Assembly: GCA_016869215.1 (NCBI GenBank)
Contig: VGEP01000017.1
Location: forward strand, 1-64,000
Direction: 5' to 3'
DNA length: 64,000 bases
From: Alphaproteobacteria bacterium
GTDB taxonomy: Bacteria; Pseudomonadota; Alphaproteobacteria; Rhizobiales; Xanthobacteraceae
The notes beneath the pieces were generated by a model. That model was not told the origin of the DNA. It ran no database searches and worked only from the letters and a program-made list of their open reading frames with translations. Positions 25,807 through 34,415 of this stretch are shown one piece after another. The translations under genes were made by a program, and so were the position numbers. Each line of letters begins with the position of its first letter. Position 1 is the stretch's first letter.

Positions 25807-25930
25807 GCGATTTTGCACCGCGCGCGAGGCACACGCGCTTCCCCTCTCCCCATAGCCCGTCGAAGACGGGCGTGAACGCCCTGTTGGGGAGAGGGAAGCG
25901 AGCCCGTGGCACGCGCGATGCAAAATCTCG
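25807..25930. repeat. Large nested palindrome between convergent genes
   Basis: Outer arms (GATTTTGCACCGCGCG near 25810 and CGCGCGATGCAAAATC near 25912) and middle arms CTTCCCCTCTCCCC / GGGGAGAGGGAAG enclose a 31-bp unit (25851-25881). That unit recurs inverted at 55542-55572 with one mismatch. It lies between the convergent L,D-transpeptidase and SnoaL-like genes, where it could terminate transcription from both sides. Confidence 0.75.
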
Positions 25931-25972
25931 ACACCGAAAGATCGCGCGGCCTTGCGGCGGACACGCCGCCCC

Positions 25973-26566
25973 TTACCCGCCCTTCAACCACTCCGCATAC
26001 CGCACCTTCAACGCCTCGGTCTCCGCGCGGCCGTCGTAGTGCACCGGCTCCGCGAGCGTCCGCCCCGCGGCCTCCACCCGATACGCCATGTAGCGGTAGG
26101 GCGCGGGGAACTTCGCGGTGTCGGCCTTCGCCAGCATCGCTGCGAACGCCGGCGACGGCTCGACCGGATCGAGGCGGTCTTTCTCGTACAGCGCTGCGCG
26201 CTCCACCATGCGCCAAGCGCCATCGCGCTTTTCGATGCGGTCGAGGAAGCGGCCCTGCGAAGTGAGATCGACCGCAATCCCGTCGATGGTCTGGCGCACC
26301 AGAATGGCGACGCTGGTCTCGGCCAGTGCACGCGAGCCGTTTAAGGTCACCCGCACCGGCCAGAGCTGGTGCTTGGCCAGCGTGCCCTTGCCGAAGTTGT
26401 TGCGGCAGTGCGCGACGAACTCCGGATACGGCCCGCGGAACCACGACACCGCGATCTCGCCGCCGGGATGAAAGATCGCCAGCAGGTCGTCCCACTTGCC
26501 CTGGTCGCGGGCGAAGCCCCAGGCCTGCACCAGCTCGGAGCAGGCGAGTTTGTCAGCGATGTCCAT
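25973..26566 (-). CDS. SnoaL-like (NTF2 fold) protein
   Basis: 197 residues. The first 130 follow the SnoaL_4 pattern: MDIADKLACSELVQAWGFAR, then WDDLLAIFHPGGEIAVSWFRG, ALAETSVAILVRQTIDGIAV and RFLDRIEKRDGAWRMVERAA. These alpha+beta cone folds serve as isomerases, dehydratases, ring-hydroxylating accessory subunits or binding proteins, and the function here is open. ATG 26566 starts at the first helix. It is transcribed divergently from prmA across 160 bp. Confidence 0.75.
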   Translation of the reverse strand: MDIADKLACSELVQAWGFARDQGKWDDLLAIFHPGGEIAVSWFRGPYPEFVAHCRNNFGKGTLAKHQLWPVRVTLNGSRALAETSVAILVRQTIDGIAVDLTSQGRFLDRIEKRDGAWRMVERAALYEKDRLDPVEPSPAFAAMLAKADTAKFPAPYRYMAYRVEAAGRTLAEPVHYDGRAETEALKVRYAEWLKGG

Positions 26567-26725
26567 GATTTGGCCTGTGGATGACGTTGCGGAAAAGCGG
26601 TGGAGGCGCTGTGTGCAAACACTGTATCCGCTGGGGGCAAGTCCTGTAACGCCCTGTGGGCTGCCTGCGGACCGCACCTTGAGAATTCCTGTGGAAGCGC
26701 TGCCCGTGCCCGTGCATAAAGCCCT

Positions 26726-27655
26726 GTGACCAAATCCAAGACATCCACCTCCAAGACATCGTCCGCCAAAATCCCGCCGACCTACGTTGCGCGGCTCCGC
26801 ACCGGCGAAAGCGAGGCGCGCCGCCTTGCCGACCTGCTGTCGGAAAGCCTCGACCCCACCGACTTCGCCTGCGCGGCCTTTGCCGGGCCGGACGGCCGCT
26901 GGCAGGTCGACCTGCATTTCCGCGACAAGCCGGACGAACCGATGCTGCGCGAACTGGTGGCGCACGCCGGCGGCAAGGCGCTGGCGCGCGCGCTGAAGAT
27001 CGAACGCATCGCGCCGCGCGACTGGGTGAAGAAGAGCCTCGTCGGCCTCGTGCCGGTGCGCGCGGGCCGCTTCGTCGTGCACGGCGCGCACGATCGCGTG
27101 CGCGTGCCGCCGCACAGCGTCGCGATCGAAATCGAAGCCGCAACCGCCTTCGGCACCGGCCACCACGGCACCACGCGCGGCTGCCTGCTGGCGCTGGACT
27201 GGCTGGCGCGCCAGCCGCGCAGGCCGCGCCACGTGCTCGACCTCGGCACCGGGACCGGCGTGCTGGCGATCGCTGCGGCGAAGACCTTGCGCGTGCCGGT
27301 GCTCGGCGTCGACGTCGACGTCAATTCGGTGAAGGTCGCGCGCGCAAACGCCGCGCTCAACGGCGCCGGCGCGTTCGTCACCGCCGTGCACGGCCGCGGC
27401 TTCAACGCGCCCGAGGCGGTCAGGCGCGCGCCGTTCGATCTCGTGCTGTGCAACATCCTGCTTGGGCCGCTGCAGCGGCTGGCGGCGCCGATGGCGCGGT
27501 CGCTGATGCCCGGCGCGCACGTCGTGCTGTCGGGGATTCTTTCGTCGCAGGCCAACGCCGCGATCTCGGCCTACCGCTCGCAGGGGCTGGTGCTGGAACG
27601 CTCGTTTCGGCTCGACGGCTGGACGACGCTGCTTCTGCACGCCCCACGCGCCTGA
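26726..27655 (+). CDS. prmA: Ribosomal protein L11 methyltransferase
   Basis: 309 residues from a GTG at 26726. The SAM-binding core is HVLDLGTGTGVLAIAAAKTL followed by VPVLGVDVDVNSVKVARANA, preceded by the substrate-region signature FGTGHHGTTRGCLLALDWL. The catalytic-loop motif is DLVLCNILLGPL. PrmA methylates lysines and the N-terminus of ribosomal protein L11 in the cytoplasm. The N-terminal ~100 residues match the substrate-recognition domain in length. It stands alone on the plus strand. A small minus-strand frame overlaps its last 85 bp. Confidence 0.92.
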   Translation: MTKSKTSTSKTSSAKIPPTYVARLRTGESEARRLADLLSESLDPTDFACAAFAGPDGRWQVDLHFRDKPDEPMLRELVAHAGGKALARALKIERIAPRDWVKKSLVGLVPVRAGRFVVHGAHDRVRVPPHSVAIEIEAATAFGTGHHGTTRGCLLALDWLARQPRRPRHVLDLGTGTGVLAIAAAKTLRVPVLGVDVDVNSVKVARANAALNGAGAFVTAVHGRGFNAPEAVRRAPFDLVLCNILLGPLQRLAAPMARSLMPGAHVVLSGILSSQANAAISAYRSQGLVLERSFRLDGWTTLLLHAPRA

Positions 27656-27795
27656 GCGCGGCCGATTGCGCGCATCGAGTCGCGCATCTTCCATTCCGCG
27701 AAAGCGTCGATCCATCGCAACAAGGCGCCGCGCGGCGCGGCATCGCCGGGCACGCCATGATGCGCACGATAGGCCTCGCAATACGGAGCAGGCAT
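27571..27795 (-). CDS. Candidate small protein overlapping prmA 3' end
   Basis: 74 residues starting MPAPYCEAYRAHHGVPGDAA, with an excellent ribosome-binding site (GGGAGG five bases before the ATG at 27795). The first ~47 codons lie in the intergenic region and the rest run antisense to the prmA 3' end. The N-terminal part (LLRWIDAFAEWKMRDSMRAI) looks like an amphipathic helix. Evidence is the start context only, since no family is recognised. Confidence 0.35.
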   Translation of the reverse strand: MPAPYCEAYRAHHGVPGDAAPRGALLRWIDAFAEWKMRDSMRAIGRAQARGACRSSVVQPSSRNERSSTSPCER

Positions 27796-27950
27796 AAGAC
27801 CTCCCACCGTCGCTCCGCGAAGGCGAACCGGGGCACTGTCCCGCCGCCGTCACGCACACCCTTCAAGCAAACACCGCGCTGTGCCCCCGCCCGCGCATGG
27901 GTCCGTTGCCGCCACATCATGGGCGGCAGCCGCGCGGGCCGGAAAGCAAA

Positions 27951-27977
27951 CCGCCCCGCGGGAGACCCGGCGGGGCG
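27951..27977 (-). terminator. Terminator of the small gene at 28007
   Basis: Arms CCGCCCCG (27951-27958) and CGGGGCGG (27970-27977). Read on the minus strand, the hairpin is followed by TTTGCTTT. It lies about 30 bp after the stop of the 77-residue gene. Confidence 0.65.
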
Positions 27978-28006
27978 GCGAAAGCCTTCAAGCGTTTTGG
28001 GCGGGA

Positions 28007-28240
28007 TCAGCGCGTGAACGGCAGGCCGTTCTTGTCCTGTGCGGCGGACGACAGGGCCGACTGCTCCAGCTCGCGCGGGATGACGACGCCATAGCGGCGC
28101 GCCTCGGCAATGGCCTGCTTCATGCGGGCCTCGACCAAGCGGTCGAACACGCGGCCCCAGAAACCCTTGGCGCGGACGGTAACCCGCGGGGCAGTGGCGG
28201 CGTTTGCGGCAAGACCGCCTTCGTAAGTGATCGTGGACAT
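28007..28240 (-). CDS. Small conserved-looking protein (DUF1127-like helix)
   Basis: 77 residues with a strong ribosome-binding site (GGAGATTCCC before the ATG at 28240) and a terminator behind it. The centre GFWGRVFDRLVEARMKQAIA is an amphipathic helix with a W-x-R-x-x-x-R pattern resembling the small Arg-rich DUF1127 proteins of alphaproteobacteria, which have been linked to RNA and phosphate metabolism. The resemblance is partial. The ~295 bp upstream hold its promoter, including a GCATAG direct repeat pair near 28350. Confidence 0.65.
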   Translation of the reverse strand: MSTITYEGGLAANAATAPRVTVRAKGFWGRVFDRLVEARMKQAIAEARRYGVVIPRELEQSALSSAAQDKNGLPFTR

Positions 28241-28535
28241 GGGAATCTCCTTGAATTCGGTTCGGTCAGACTGCGGCAGATCCCCTCGGCTACCTCGTCT
28301 TTCTGCGGTGCAACATAGTGCGATTTGAACCCTGCGACTAGCGCATAGCTCGCATAGGTACCCTTCTAAGTTCACATAATTAAACGATAAATTCACGATC
28401 TCGATGGGATCGATCAGCGCGAACGATGGTCCCCGCGGTAACTTATTTTTTGCAGCGCACACCGACGCTTGGCACCCGGGACGGTCCCGCCCCTCGCAAT
28501 TGCCCCTCCCCGCCCCGCCCCATAGATTGCCGCCG

Positions 28536-30362
28536 ATGTTCGAGGCGCGATTTCAGTCCTTCGACGACCCGGAGCCCGCGGCCACCGGGCCGCGCCTGCA
28601 GGCGTTGCGCGCCGAACTGTCGCGCCGCGGCCTTTCCGGCTTCATCCTGCCGCGCGCCGACCGCCATCAGAACGAATACGTTCCGTTGTCCGAAGAGCGG
28701 CTTGCGTGGCTCACCGGCTTCACCGGGTCGTCGGGCATTGCGATCGTGCTCGCCGGCAAGGCCGTCCTGTTCGTCGACGGCCGCTACACGCTCCAGGCCA
28801 AGGACCAGGTCGACGCCTCGGCGTTCGAGACCGTCAACGTCGGCGACAAGCCGCCCCACGAATGGCTCGAAGCCAACCTGCCCGCAGGCGCGCACTTCGG
28901 CTACGACCCGTGGCTGCACACGGCGGAAGGCGCGGAGCGGCTGATGCGCGCCTGCGCCAATGCCGGCGGCGAACTGGTCGCGGCCGACTCCAATCCGGTC
29001 GATGCGATCTGGACCGGCCGCCCGAAGCCTCCGCTCGGCCCGGTCGTGCTGCATCATCTGCGTTTTGCCGGCGAGACGGCGGCATCCAAGCTCGGCCGCG
29101 TCCGCAAGGAGATCGCTGCGCTGCGCGCCGACGCACTGGTGGTGTCCGATCCGCACAACGTCGCCTGGACCTTCAACGTCCGCGGCAGCGACGTGGCGCA
29201 CACGCCGATCGCGCTCGCGTTCGCGGTCGTGCCGAAGGAAGGCCGGCCCTCGCTCTACATCGACGGCGGGAAGCTCGGCAACGAAGTGCGCCACAAACTG
29301 GAGGAACTGGCCGACATCCGCGAACCGGCGGCCTTCGTGTCCGATCTGGAAGCGCTGGGCGCGGCCAAGCGAACCGTGCGGCTCGATCAGGCGACCGGCG
29401 CGGATGCGCTATCGCGCATCGTCATCGGCGCAGGCGGCAAGGTGACGCGTGGCACGGACCCGATTGCCGCCATGAAGGCGGTCAAGAACGACGCCGAAAT
29501 CGCAGGCGCGCGCGCGGCGCAGGCGCGCGACGGCGCTGCCGTGGCGCGCTTCCTCGCCTGGCTCGACCGCGAGGCGCCAGGCGGCAGGCTCACGGAAATC
29601 GCCGCGGCGCAGGCGCTGGAAAGCTTCCGCCGCGACACCGGGCTGCTGAAGGACGTGTCGTTTCCCAGCATCTCCGGCGCGGGGCCGAACGGCGCCATCG
29701 TGCACTACCGCGTCACGCGCAAGACCGACCGCAAGATCGCTCCGGGCGAACTGTTCCTCATCGACTCCGGCGGCCAGTATGAGGACGGCACCACCGACAT
29801 TACCCGCACCGTGGCCGTGGGCGAGCTCACGGCGGAGATGCGCGACCGCTTCACCCGCGTGCTCAAAGGCCACATCGCCATCGCTCGCGCGGTGTTCCCC
29901 GACGGCATCACCGGCGCGCAGCTCGATCCGTTCGCGCGCCAGCATCTGTGGGAAGCGGGGCTCGACTTCGATCACGGCACCGGCCACGGCGTCGGCAGCT
30001 ATCTGTCGGTGCACGAGGGGCCGGCGCGCATCTCCAAGCTCGGCAACGTCGCGCTGAAGCGCGGCATGATCCTGTCCAACGAGCCGGGCTATTACAAGAC
30101 CGGCGCCTACGGCATCCGGATCGAGAACCTGGTGCTGGTGGTCGAAGGCCCGAACGCCGGAGGCGAGAAGCCGCTGAACGCCTTCGAGACGTTGACGCTC
30201 GCGCCCATCGACCGCCGCCTGATCGAACGCGGCATGCTGACCGCCGGCGAAACGGCATGGCTCGACGCCTATCACGTGCGCGTCGCACAGACGCTCGCGC
30301 CGCTGGTCGACGCCGAGACCCGGCCATGGCTCGAAGCGGCGACCAAGCCGCTCGCGGCATGA
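28536..30362 (+). CDS. Xaa-Pro aminopeptidase, long three-domain form (M24B)
   Basis: 608 residues, the length of the eukaryote-like aminopeptidase P with two creatinase-type N-terminal domains and a pita-bread catalytic domain. Metal ligands are visible: Asp410 and Asp421 in IDSGGQYEDGTTDITRT, the His in HGTGHGVGSYLSVHEGP (about 480-496), and Glu in ILSNEPGYYK and IRIENL. It removes N-terminal residues preceding proline, in the cytoplasm. ATG 28536 begins at the first conserved segment (FEARFQSF). Upstream in-frame sequence lacks conservation. No operon partner is evident. Confidence 0.92.
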   Translation: MFEARFQSFDDPEPAATGPRLQALRAELSRRGLSGFILPRADRHQNEYVPLSEERLAWLTGFTGSSGIAIVLAGKAVLFVDGRYTLQAKDQVDASAFETVNVGDKPPHEWLEANLPAGAHFGYDPWLHTAEGAERLMRACANAGGELVAADSNPVDAIWTGRPKPPLGPVVLHHLRFAGETAASKLGRVRKEIAALRADALVVSDPHNVAWTFNVRGSDVAHTPIALAFAVVPKEGRPSLYIDGGKLGNEVRHKLEELADIREPAAFVSDLEALGAAKRTVRLDQATGADALSRIVIGAGGKVTRGTDPIAAMKAVKNDAEIAGARAAQARDGAAVARFLAWLDREAPGGRLTEIAAAQALESFRRDTGLLKDVSFPSISGAGPNGAIVHYRVTRKTDRKIAPGELFLIDSGGQYEDGTTDITRTVAVGELTAEMRDRFTRVLKGHIAIARAVFPDGITGAQLDPFARQHLWEAGLDFDHGTGHGVGSYLSVHEGPARISKLGNVALKRGMILSNEPGYYKTGAYGIRIENLVLVVEGPNAGGEKPLNAFETLTLAPIDRRLIERGMLTAGETAWLDAYHVRVAQTLAPLVDAETRPWLEAATKPLAA

Positions 30363-30390
30363 TGCATAGCAATCGCGCGATGTCTGATTC

Positions 30391-30615
30391 GACCCGCACC
30401 CCGACCCTCTCCCTTTCAGGGGGAGGGAGCACACGCGGCAACGCCGGACAGCCACAGCAAGCTCGGTCCTCGCGGGACGACCTTCCTCCTACGTTCGCGC
30501 TGGCGAGCCCGCGGGGCGAGCAGCCAGCGCGAACACTTGAAAAGGTAGCCGCGCCAGCCCCTCTCTTCGCTCGGCGGCGCGGCGAAAGGGGGAGGAATGA
30601 GGTGGGGGTCTGTAT
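30391..30615. repeat. Nested palindromic repeat region
   Basis: About 225 bp between the aminopeptidase and MFS genes. The centre is a perfect 12-bp stem GTTCGCGCTGGC (30493-30504) / GCCAGCGCGAAC (30523-30534) whose loop holds GCCCGCGGGGC. The outer flanks (CCCTCTCCCTTTCAGGGGGA near 30402 and GAAAGGGGGAGG near 30583) are imperfectly complementary and related to the 22172 element family. No gene is seen. Confidence 0.7.
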
Positions 30616-30646
30616 GCCGCGCACGCACTCGGAGCCATAGCAACTC

Positions 30647-31861
30647 GTGGACGGTTCCACTCAGCCGCAGAAAGCGCAAACCGGCCCCCGCTGGAACCTC
30701 CTCCTGCTCTTGATGGCGATGACCGCCATCGGGCCAACGACCCTCAACATTCTCGTTCCGGCAATCCCCGCGCTGACGCGCCGGCTCGGCGCCGACGGCG
30801 CGACCGTGCAGTTCACGGTCTCGGTGTTCCTCTTGGCGCTCGCCGGCGGCCAGCTTGCGATGGGTCCGTTGTCGGACCGCTTCGGGCGGCGGCCGGTGCT
30901 GCTCGCGGGGCTGGCGCTCACCGCGCTCGCGAGCCTGCTGCCGTTCGCCGCGCCGAACGTCACGGGTCTGGTCGTCGCGCGAATCCTGCAGGCGGTCGGC
31001 GCCGCCGCCGGCATCGTCATCGGCCGCGCCATCATCCGCGACCTGTTCGAGCGCGACCGCGCCGCCGCCATGATCGGCCTGGTCGCGACCGTGATGGTGG
31101 TGGTGCCGAGCGCAGGCCCGCTGATCGGCGGCGTGCTCGACACCGCCTTCGGCTGGGAAGCGATCTTCCTGTTCACCGCCGTCACCAGCCTCGCCGTGCT
31201 GGCCTGGGCCGCAGTCACGTTGCCCGAAACGCGCGGCCTGAACGCGGCGCCGGGCCTGCAAGCGGGTTTCATGCGCGACCTGCGCGCACTCTCGATCAGC
31301 CGCAATTTCAACGGCTACATCCTGATCGCCACCTTCGGCTCGGGAACGTTTTTCGCCTTCCTCGGCGGCAGCCCGCACGTGGCCGTAACGTCGATGGGAC
31401 TGACCTCGGCGGAATACGGCCTGTGGTTCGCGGCCTCGTCCCTCGGCTACATGCTCGGCAACTACGTAGCATCGCAGCTTTCTCCGCGGTTCGGGATCGA
31501 TCGCCTGATCCTGTGGGGCATCGGGTTCGAAACCGTCGGCGTCATCGCCGCGGTGGCGCTGGCCTGGGCCGCGCCCGGCGGCGGCCCGATGATCGTGTTC
31601 GCGCCGCAGTCGCTGATCTCGTTCGGCAACGGCCTGCTGCTGCCCGGCGCCATCGCGGGCGCGGTCAGCGTGCGCCCGCAGGCCGCCGGCACCGCGGCGG
31701 GCATCACCGGCTTTGCGCAGATGACGCTCGGCGCCGCGATGGTGCAATACGGCGGCTGGCTGCTTGCGGGCGCGCCCTCGGCCCTGCCGCTGGCCCTGCT
31801 GATGGCGGCGCTGGTGCTCGCGCTGATTGCATCCTATGCGCTGCTGGAACGGCGGACCTGA
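30647..31861 (+). CDS. MFS transporter, Bcr/CflA drug-resistance type
   Basis: 404 residues with twelve predicted membrane helices. The start resembles Bcr/CflA proteins: PTTLNILVPAIPALTRRLGA, then the MFS loop GQLAMGPLSDRFGRRPVLLAG and GRAIIRDLFERDRAAAMIGL. The motif-C-like segment is VMVVVPSAGPLIGGVLD. The family exports drugs or metabolites using the proton gradient, and the substrate is unknown. It starts with GTG at 30647, downstream of a palindromic repeat region, and has no cotranscribed regulator. Confidence 0.85.
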   Translation: MDGSTQPQKAQTGPRWNLLLLLMAMTAIGPTTLNILVPAIPALTRRLGADGATVQFTVSVFLLALAGGQLAMGPLSDRFGRRPVLLAGLALTALASLLPFAAPNVTGLVVARILQAVGAAAGIVIGRAIIRDLFERDRAAAMIGLVATVMVVVPSAGPLIGGVLDTAFGWEAIFLFTAVTSLAVLAWAAVTLPETRGLNAAPGLQAGFMRDLRALSISRNFNGYILIATFGSGTFFAFLGGSPHVAVTSMGLTSAEYGLWFAASSLGYMLGNYVASQLSPRFGIDRLILWGIGFETVGVIAAVALAWAAPGGGPMIVFAPQSLISFGNGLLLPGAIAGAVSVRPQAAGTAAGITGFAQMTLGAAMVQYGGWLLAGAPSALPLALLMAALVLALIASYALLERRT

Positions 31862-31934
31862 CGCCGACATTCTCGCGGCCACGGCCGGATTGCGCTATCG
31901 TTTCCCCAAAACCACAAGCACCGGGGAAACGCTC

Positions 31935-32987
31935 ATGTCCGCATTCACACGCCGGCTGCTGCCGGCCTGCATCGCCGCAGCGCTGCTGACACCCGCAGCC
32001 GCGCACGCCGAAACTGTCGAGCAGCTCTACGAGAAGGCCAAGGCCGAGAAGACGCTGACGTTCTACGCCGGCGGCCCGACCGCGCCCTACGAGGCGCGCA
32101 TCAAGGCGTTCCAGGAGAAATTTCCCGGCATCCAGGTGTCGGTCGAGGGCGGCTTCAGCAACGTGCTGAACCAGAAAATCGAGAAGCAGATGGCCGACGG
32201 CAAGCTCGCGGTCGACTTCGCGTTCTTCCAGACCGTGCAAGACTTCGTGAACTGGAAGAAGCGCGGCAAGCTCCTCAACTTCAAGCCCGACGGCTTCGAC
32301 CGGATCATCCCGAACCTGCGCGACCCCGACGGCGCCTACATGGCATTCGCGGCGATCACCATCGCCTATGCCTACAACACCAATCTGGTGAAGCCTGAGG
32401 GCGTGCCGAAGTCCGCGCTCGATTTCCTGAAGCCCGAATTCGCGGGCAAGCTCATCAGCGTCTATCCGCACGACGATGACGCGGCGCTCTATCTGTTCCA
32501 CATCATCGTGCAGAAGTACGGCTGGAACTGGATGGACCGCTATATGGCGAACAAGCCGCACTTCATCCAGGGCCATCTGCCGGTGGCGCGCGCCATCGCC
32601 GACGGCAAGATGGCGGCGACGCTCGACGCCACCGTCACCACCGCCGGCGGGCAGAAGCGCATGGGCAAGCCGATCGAGATTGCATTCTCGGAGGCCGACG
32701 AGACGCCGGTATTCACCGTCACCGGCGGCATCTTCAAGGACGCGCCGCACCCGAACGCGGCCAAGCTGTTCGTGTCGTGGTATCTCCAGGCGGAGCAGCA
32801 GGCGCGGCTCGGCACCTTCTCGGCGCGCACCGACGTCGCCCCGCCCGCGGGCTTCAAGCCGCTGACGTCGTACAAGATCGCGAACAACTTCCGCGAATTC
32901 ATCACCGACGACAGGCTGATCGCGGACCTGCGGAAGCGGTTCGAGGCCTACACGGGGCCGGCGGTGAACAAGGGCGGGGTGAGGTAG
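31935..32987 (+). CDS. ABC transporter periplasmic binding protein (iron/polyamine type), orphan
   Basis: 350 residues from ATG 31935. Signal peptide MSAFTRRLLPACIAAALLTP ends AAAHAE. The mature part has the type 2 binding-protein fold of the Fe3+/spermidine-putrescine group: LTFYAGGPTAPYEARIKAFQ, FPGIQVSVEGGFSNVLNQKI and the late NAAKLFVSWYLQAEQQ. No permease or ATPase genes are adjacent, so it must use components encoded elsewhere or serve another role. A palindromic repeat begins about 25 bp after the stop. Confidence 0.82.
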   Translation: MSAFTRRLLPACIAAALLTPAAAHAETVEQLYEKAKAEKTLTFYAGGPTAPYEARIKAFQEKFPGIQVSVEGGFSNVLNQKIEKQMADGKLAVDFAFFQTVQDFVNWKKRGKLLNFKPDGFDRIIPNLRDPDGAYMAFAAITIAYAYNTNLVKPEGVPKSALDFLKPEFAGKLISVYPHDDDAALYLFHIIVQKYGWNWMDRYMANKPHFIQGHLPVARAIADGKMAATLDATVTTAGGQKRMGKPIEIAFSEADETPVFTVTGGIFKDAPHPNAAKLFVSWYLQAEQQARLGTFSARTDVAPPAGFKPLTSYKIANNFREFITDDRLIADLRKRFEAYTGPAVNKGGVR

Positions 32988-33010
32988 CGTCTGAGATTGA
33001 GCGTAGGCGG

Positions 33011-33097
33011 AGCGGCTTGCTCGCTTCCCTCTCCCCTTGAGGGAGAGGGTGCCCGAGCGGAGGCGATAGCCGAGCAAGCGCGGGTGAGGGTCTGACC
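33011..33097. repeat. Palindromic repeat, left boundary of the catabolic island
   Basis: Its core hairpin (33027-33049) is identical to the one in the helicase gene at 22175. Positions 33015-33042 recur without mismatch, in inverted orientation, at 46015-46042. A GAGC/GCTC-rich arm follows (33050-33090). Confidence 0.8.
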
Positions 33098-33194
33098 TGC
33101 CCTGTTTCTTCGGGCCACGTTTAACTTGAGACGACCACCCCTTGCACTGAGGCCGAACTTTGGATCGTCGGCGGGTAGAGTTTTTCGCCTGAGC

Positions 33195-34259
33195 TCACCG
33201 CAACGCGACGCCGCATCCGATCGCTGTAGGAACCGCGATAAGACCATCTTTCATCAGCAGAGGCGTGAACGGATCGTCGGTTAGGTGCAGATGTTCAGAT
33301 AGCTCACACGGCGATTCAAGGGTGTGGAATACGGCTGCCACGTGCGTCGAGAATGCCTGTAACAATGACGGCCCGAACGCCGCGCCGAGGCGACAGGACA
33401 CGCCGCCGGCGTGGCATATTGTTGCGGCTGCTAGTGTCTTGCGGATGCCACCGAGCTTGGTGATCTTCAGATTTATGCTGTCAACGACGCGATCGCTGAC
33501 GAGACGAAAGACGTCGTCGACCGAACCGGCGCTCTCGTCGGCCTCGACCGAGGCCGGAATTGTTCGCGTGATCAAGGCCAAGCCATCCCGATCCGCCGCC
33601 GGCACCGGCTGTTCGACCAAGGCAATGTCGAATCGCTCCACGCGCGCAAAGGTGCGGATGAAAGTCTTGGCGGAGTAGGACTGATTGGTGTCGAGCATCA
33701 GGGTTGTCGCGGGACCGACGGCCTGCCGGATCGCGGCGGTGCGTGCCACATCGAGATCCGGATCGCCCGACCATTTCAGCTTGATCATCGGGTAGCCTTC
33801 GGCCGCCAGCGCGCGCGCGACCTCGGCCATTTCGGCGGGCGGCTTCAAGGGTACGATCCGGCCTTGCGGAATGGCGGCTCTCCGGCGTCCGCCCAGCAGC
33901 GCATCCAGCGATACGCCGAGTCTGCGGGCCGCAAGGTCGTGGAGCGCCATGTCGATTGCCGCCTTTACACTCGGCTGGCCTGCGAGCGCGTTGTCGATAT
34001 CCTGCATGATTTCGGCGATAGAGAACGGATCGCGGCCGATCAGCCTTGGCAGCAGGTAGTCGAGGCCGGCCTTGGCGCCCGCGCCGTGGATCGAGACGGT
34101 CGGCATGGCGTGGCCGTATCCGAACCCTATGTGGCCGGCTTCGTCGGCGAGGCGCAGTGTCCAGCCGTGCAACTCGCTGAGCGGTCCGCGCACGAAAGCC
34201 CAGCGCGTGTCGGTAAGGCGTTGAACGCACGGCAGGAGTTCGGCGGACACGATGCTCAT
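33195..34259 (-). CDS. Mandelate racemase/muconate lactonizing enzyme family protein
   Basis: 354 residues, enolase superfamily. The N-terminal capping domain is followed by the barrel with the K-x-K motif (YPMIKLKWSG), metal ligands Asp in MLDTNQSYS, Glu in LVEQPVP and Glu/Asp in SVEADESAG, and the second acid/base Lys in LKITKLGGIRK. This arrangement fits muconate cycloisomerase-like or dipeptide-epimerase-like enzymes that abstract an alpha-proton from a carboxylate. It is first on the minus strand of the island and divergent from a TctC-type receptor gene, so its substrate may be the imported acid. Confidence 0.85.
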   Translation of the reverse strand: MSIVSAELLPCVQRLTDTRWAFVRGPLSELHGWTLRLADEAGHIGFGYGHAMPTVSIHGAGAKAGLDYLLPRLIGRDPFSIAEIMQDIDNALAGQPSVKAAIDMALHDLAARRLGVSLDALLGGRRRAAIPQGRIVPLKPPAEMAEVARALAAEGYPMIKLKWSGDPDLDVARTAAIRQAVGPATTLMLDTNQSYSAKTFIRTFARVERFDIALVEQPVPAADRDGLALITRTIPASVEADESAGSVDDVFRLVSDRVVDSINLKITKLGGIRKTLAAATICHAGGVSCRLGAAFGPSLLQAFSTHVAAVFHTLESPCELSEHLHLTDDPFTPLLMKDGLIAVPTAIGCGVALR

Positions 34260-34415
34260 TGGGAACCCTCGTAACGGCCGCGGCCGCGCGCCGCATGTCC
34301 TTTATGCACAATCGGTGTCTTGATCGCCAAGATTAAAAGACTAAAAGACTAATTTTATAGCATAACTGATCTGTGCTTGGGCCTTAGCGACGGCCTCGGC
34401 AATCGGAGGAGGCCT
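34260..34415. promoter_or_regulatory. Divergent promoter region with ATAGCATA motif
   Basis: This AT-rich stretch (34320-34372) has a tandem AAAAGACT pair and ATTTTATAGCATAACTG. The 8-mer ATAGCATA (34357-34364) recurs at 39782-39789 in the other divergent region of the island. It could be an operator for the GntR-type regulator at 38140. No clear -35 box is seen. Confidence 0.4.

Noticed and set aside
25973-27859. Minus-strand open frame of 628 codons joining the SnoaL-like protein to prmA antisense
   Set aside because: Only the last 197 codons have a recognisable fold. The rest is prmA read backwards.
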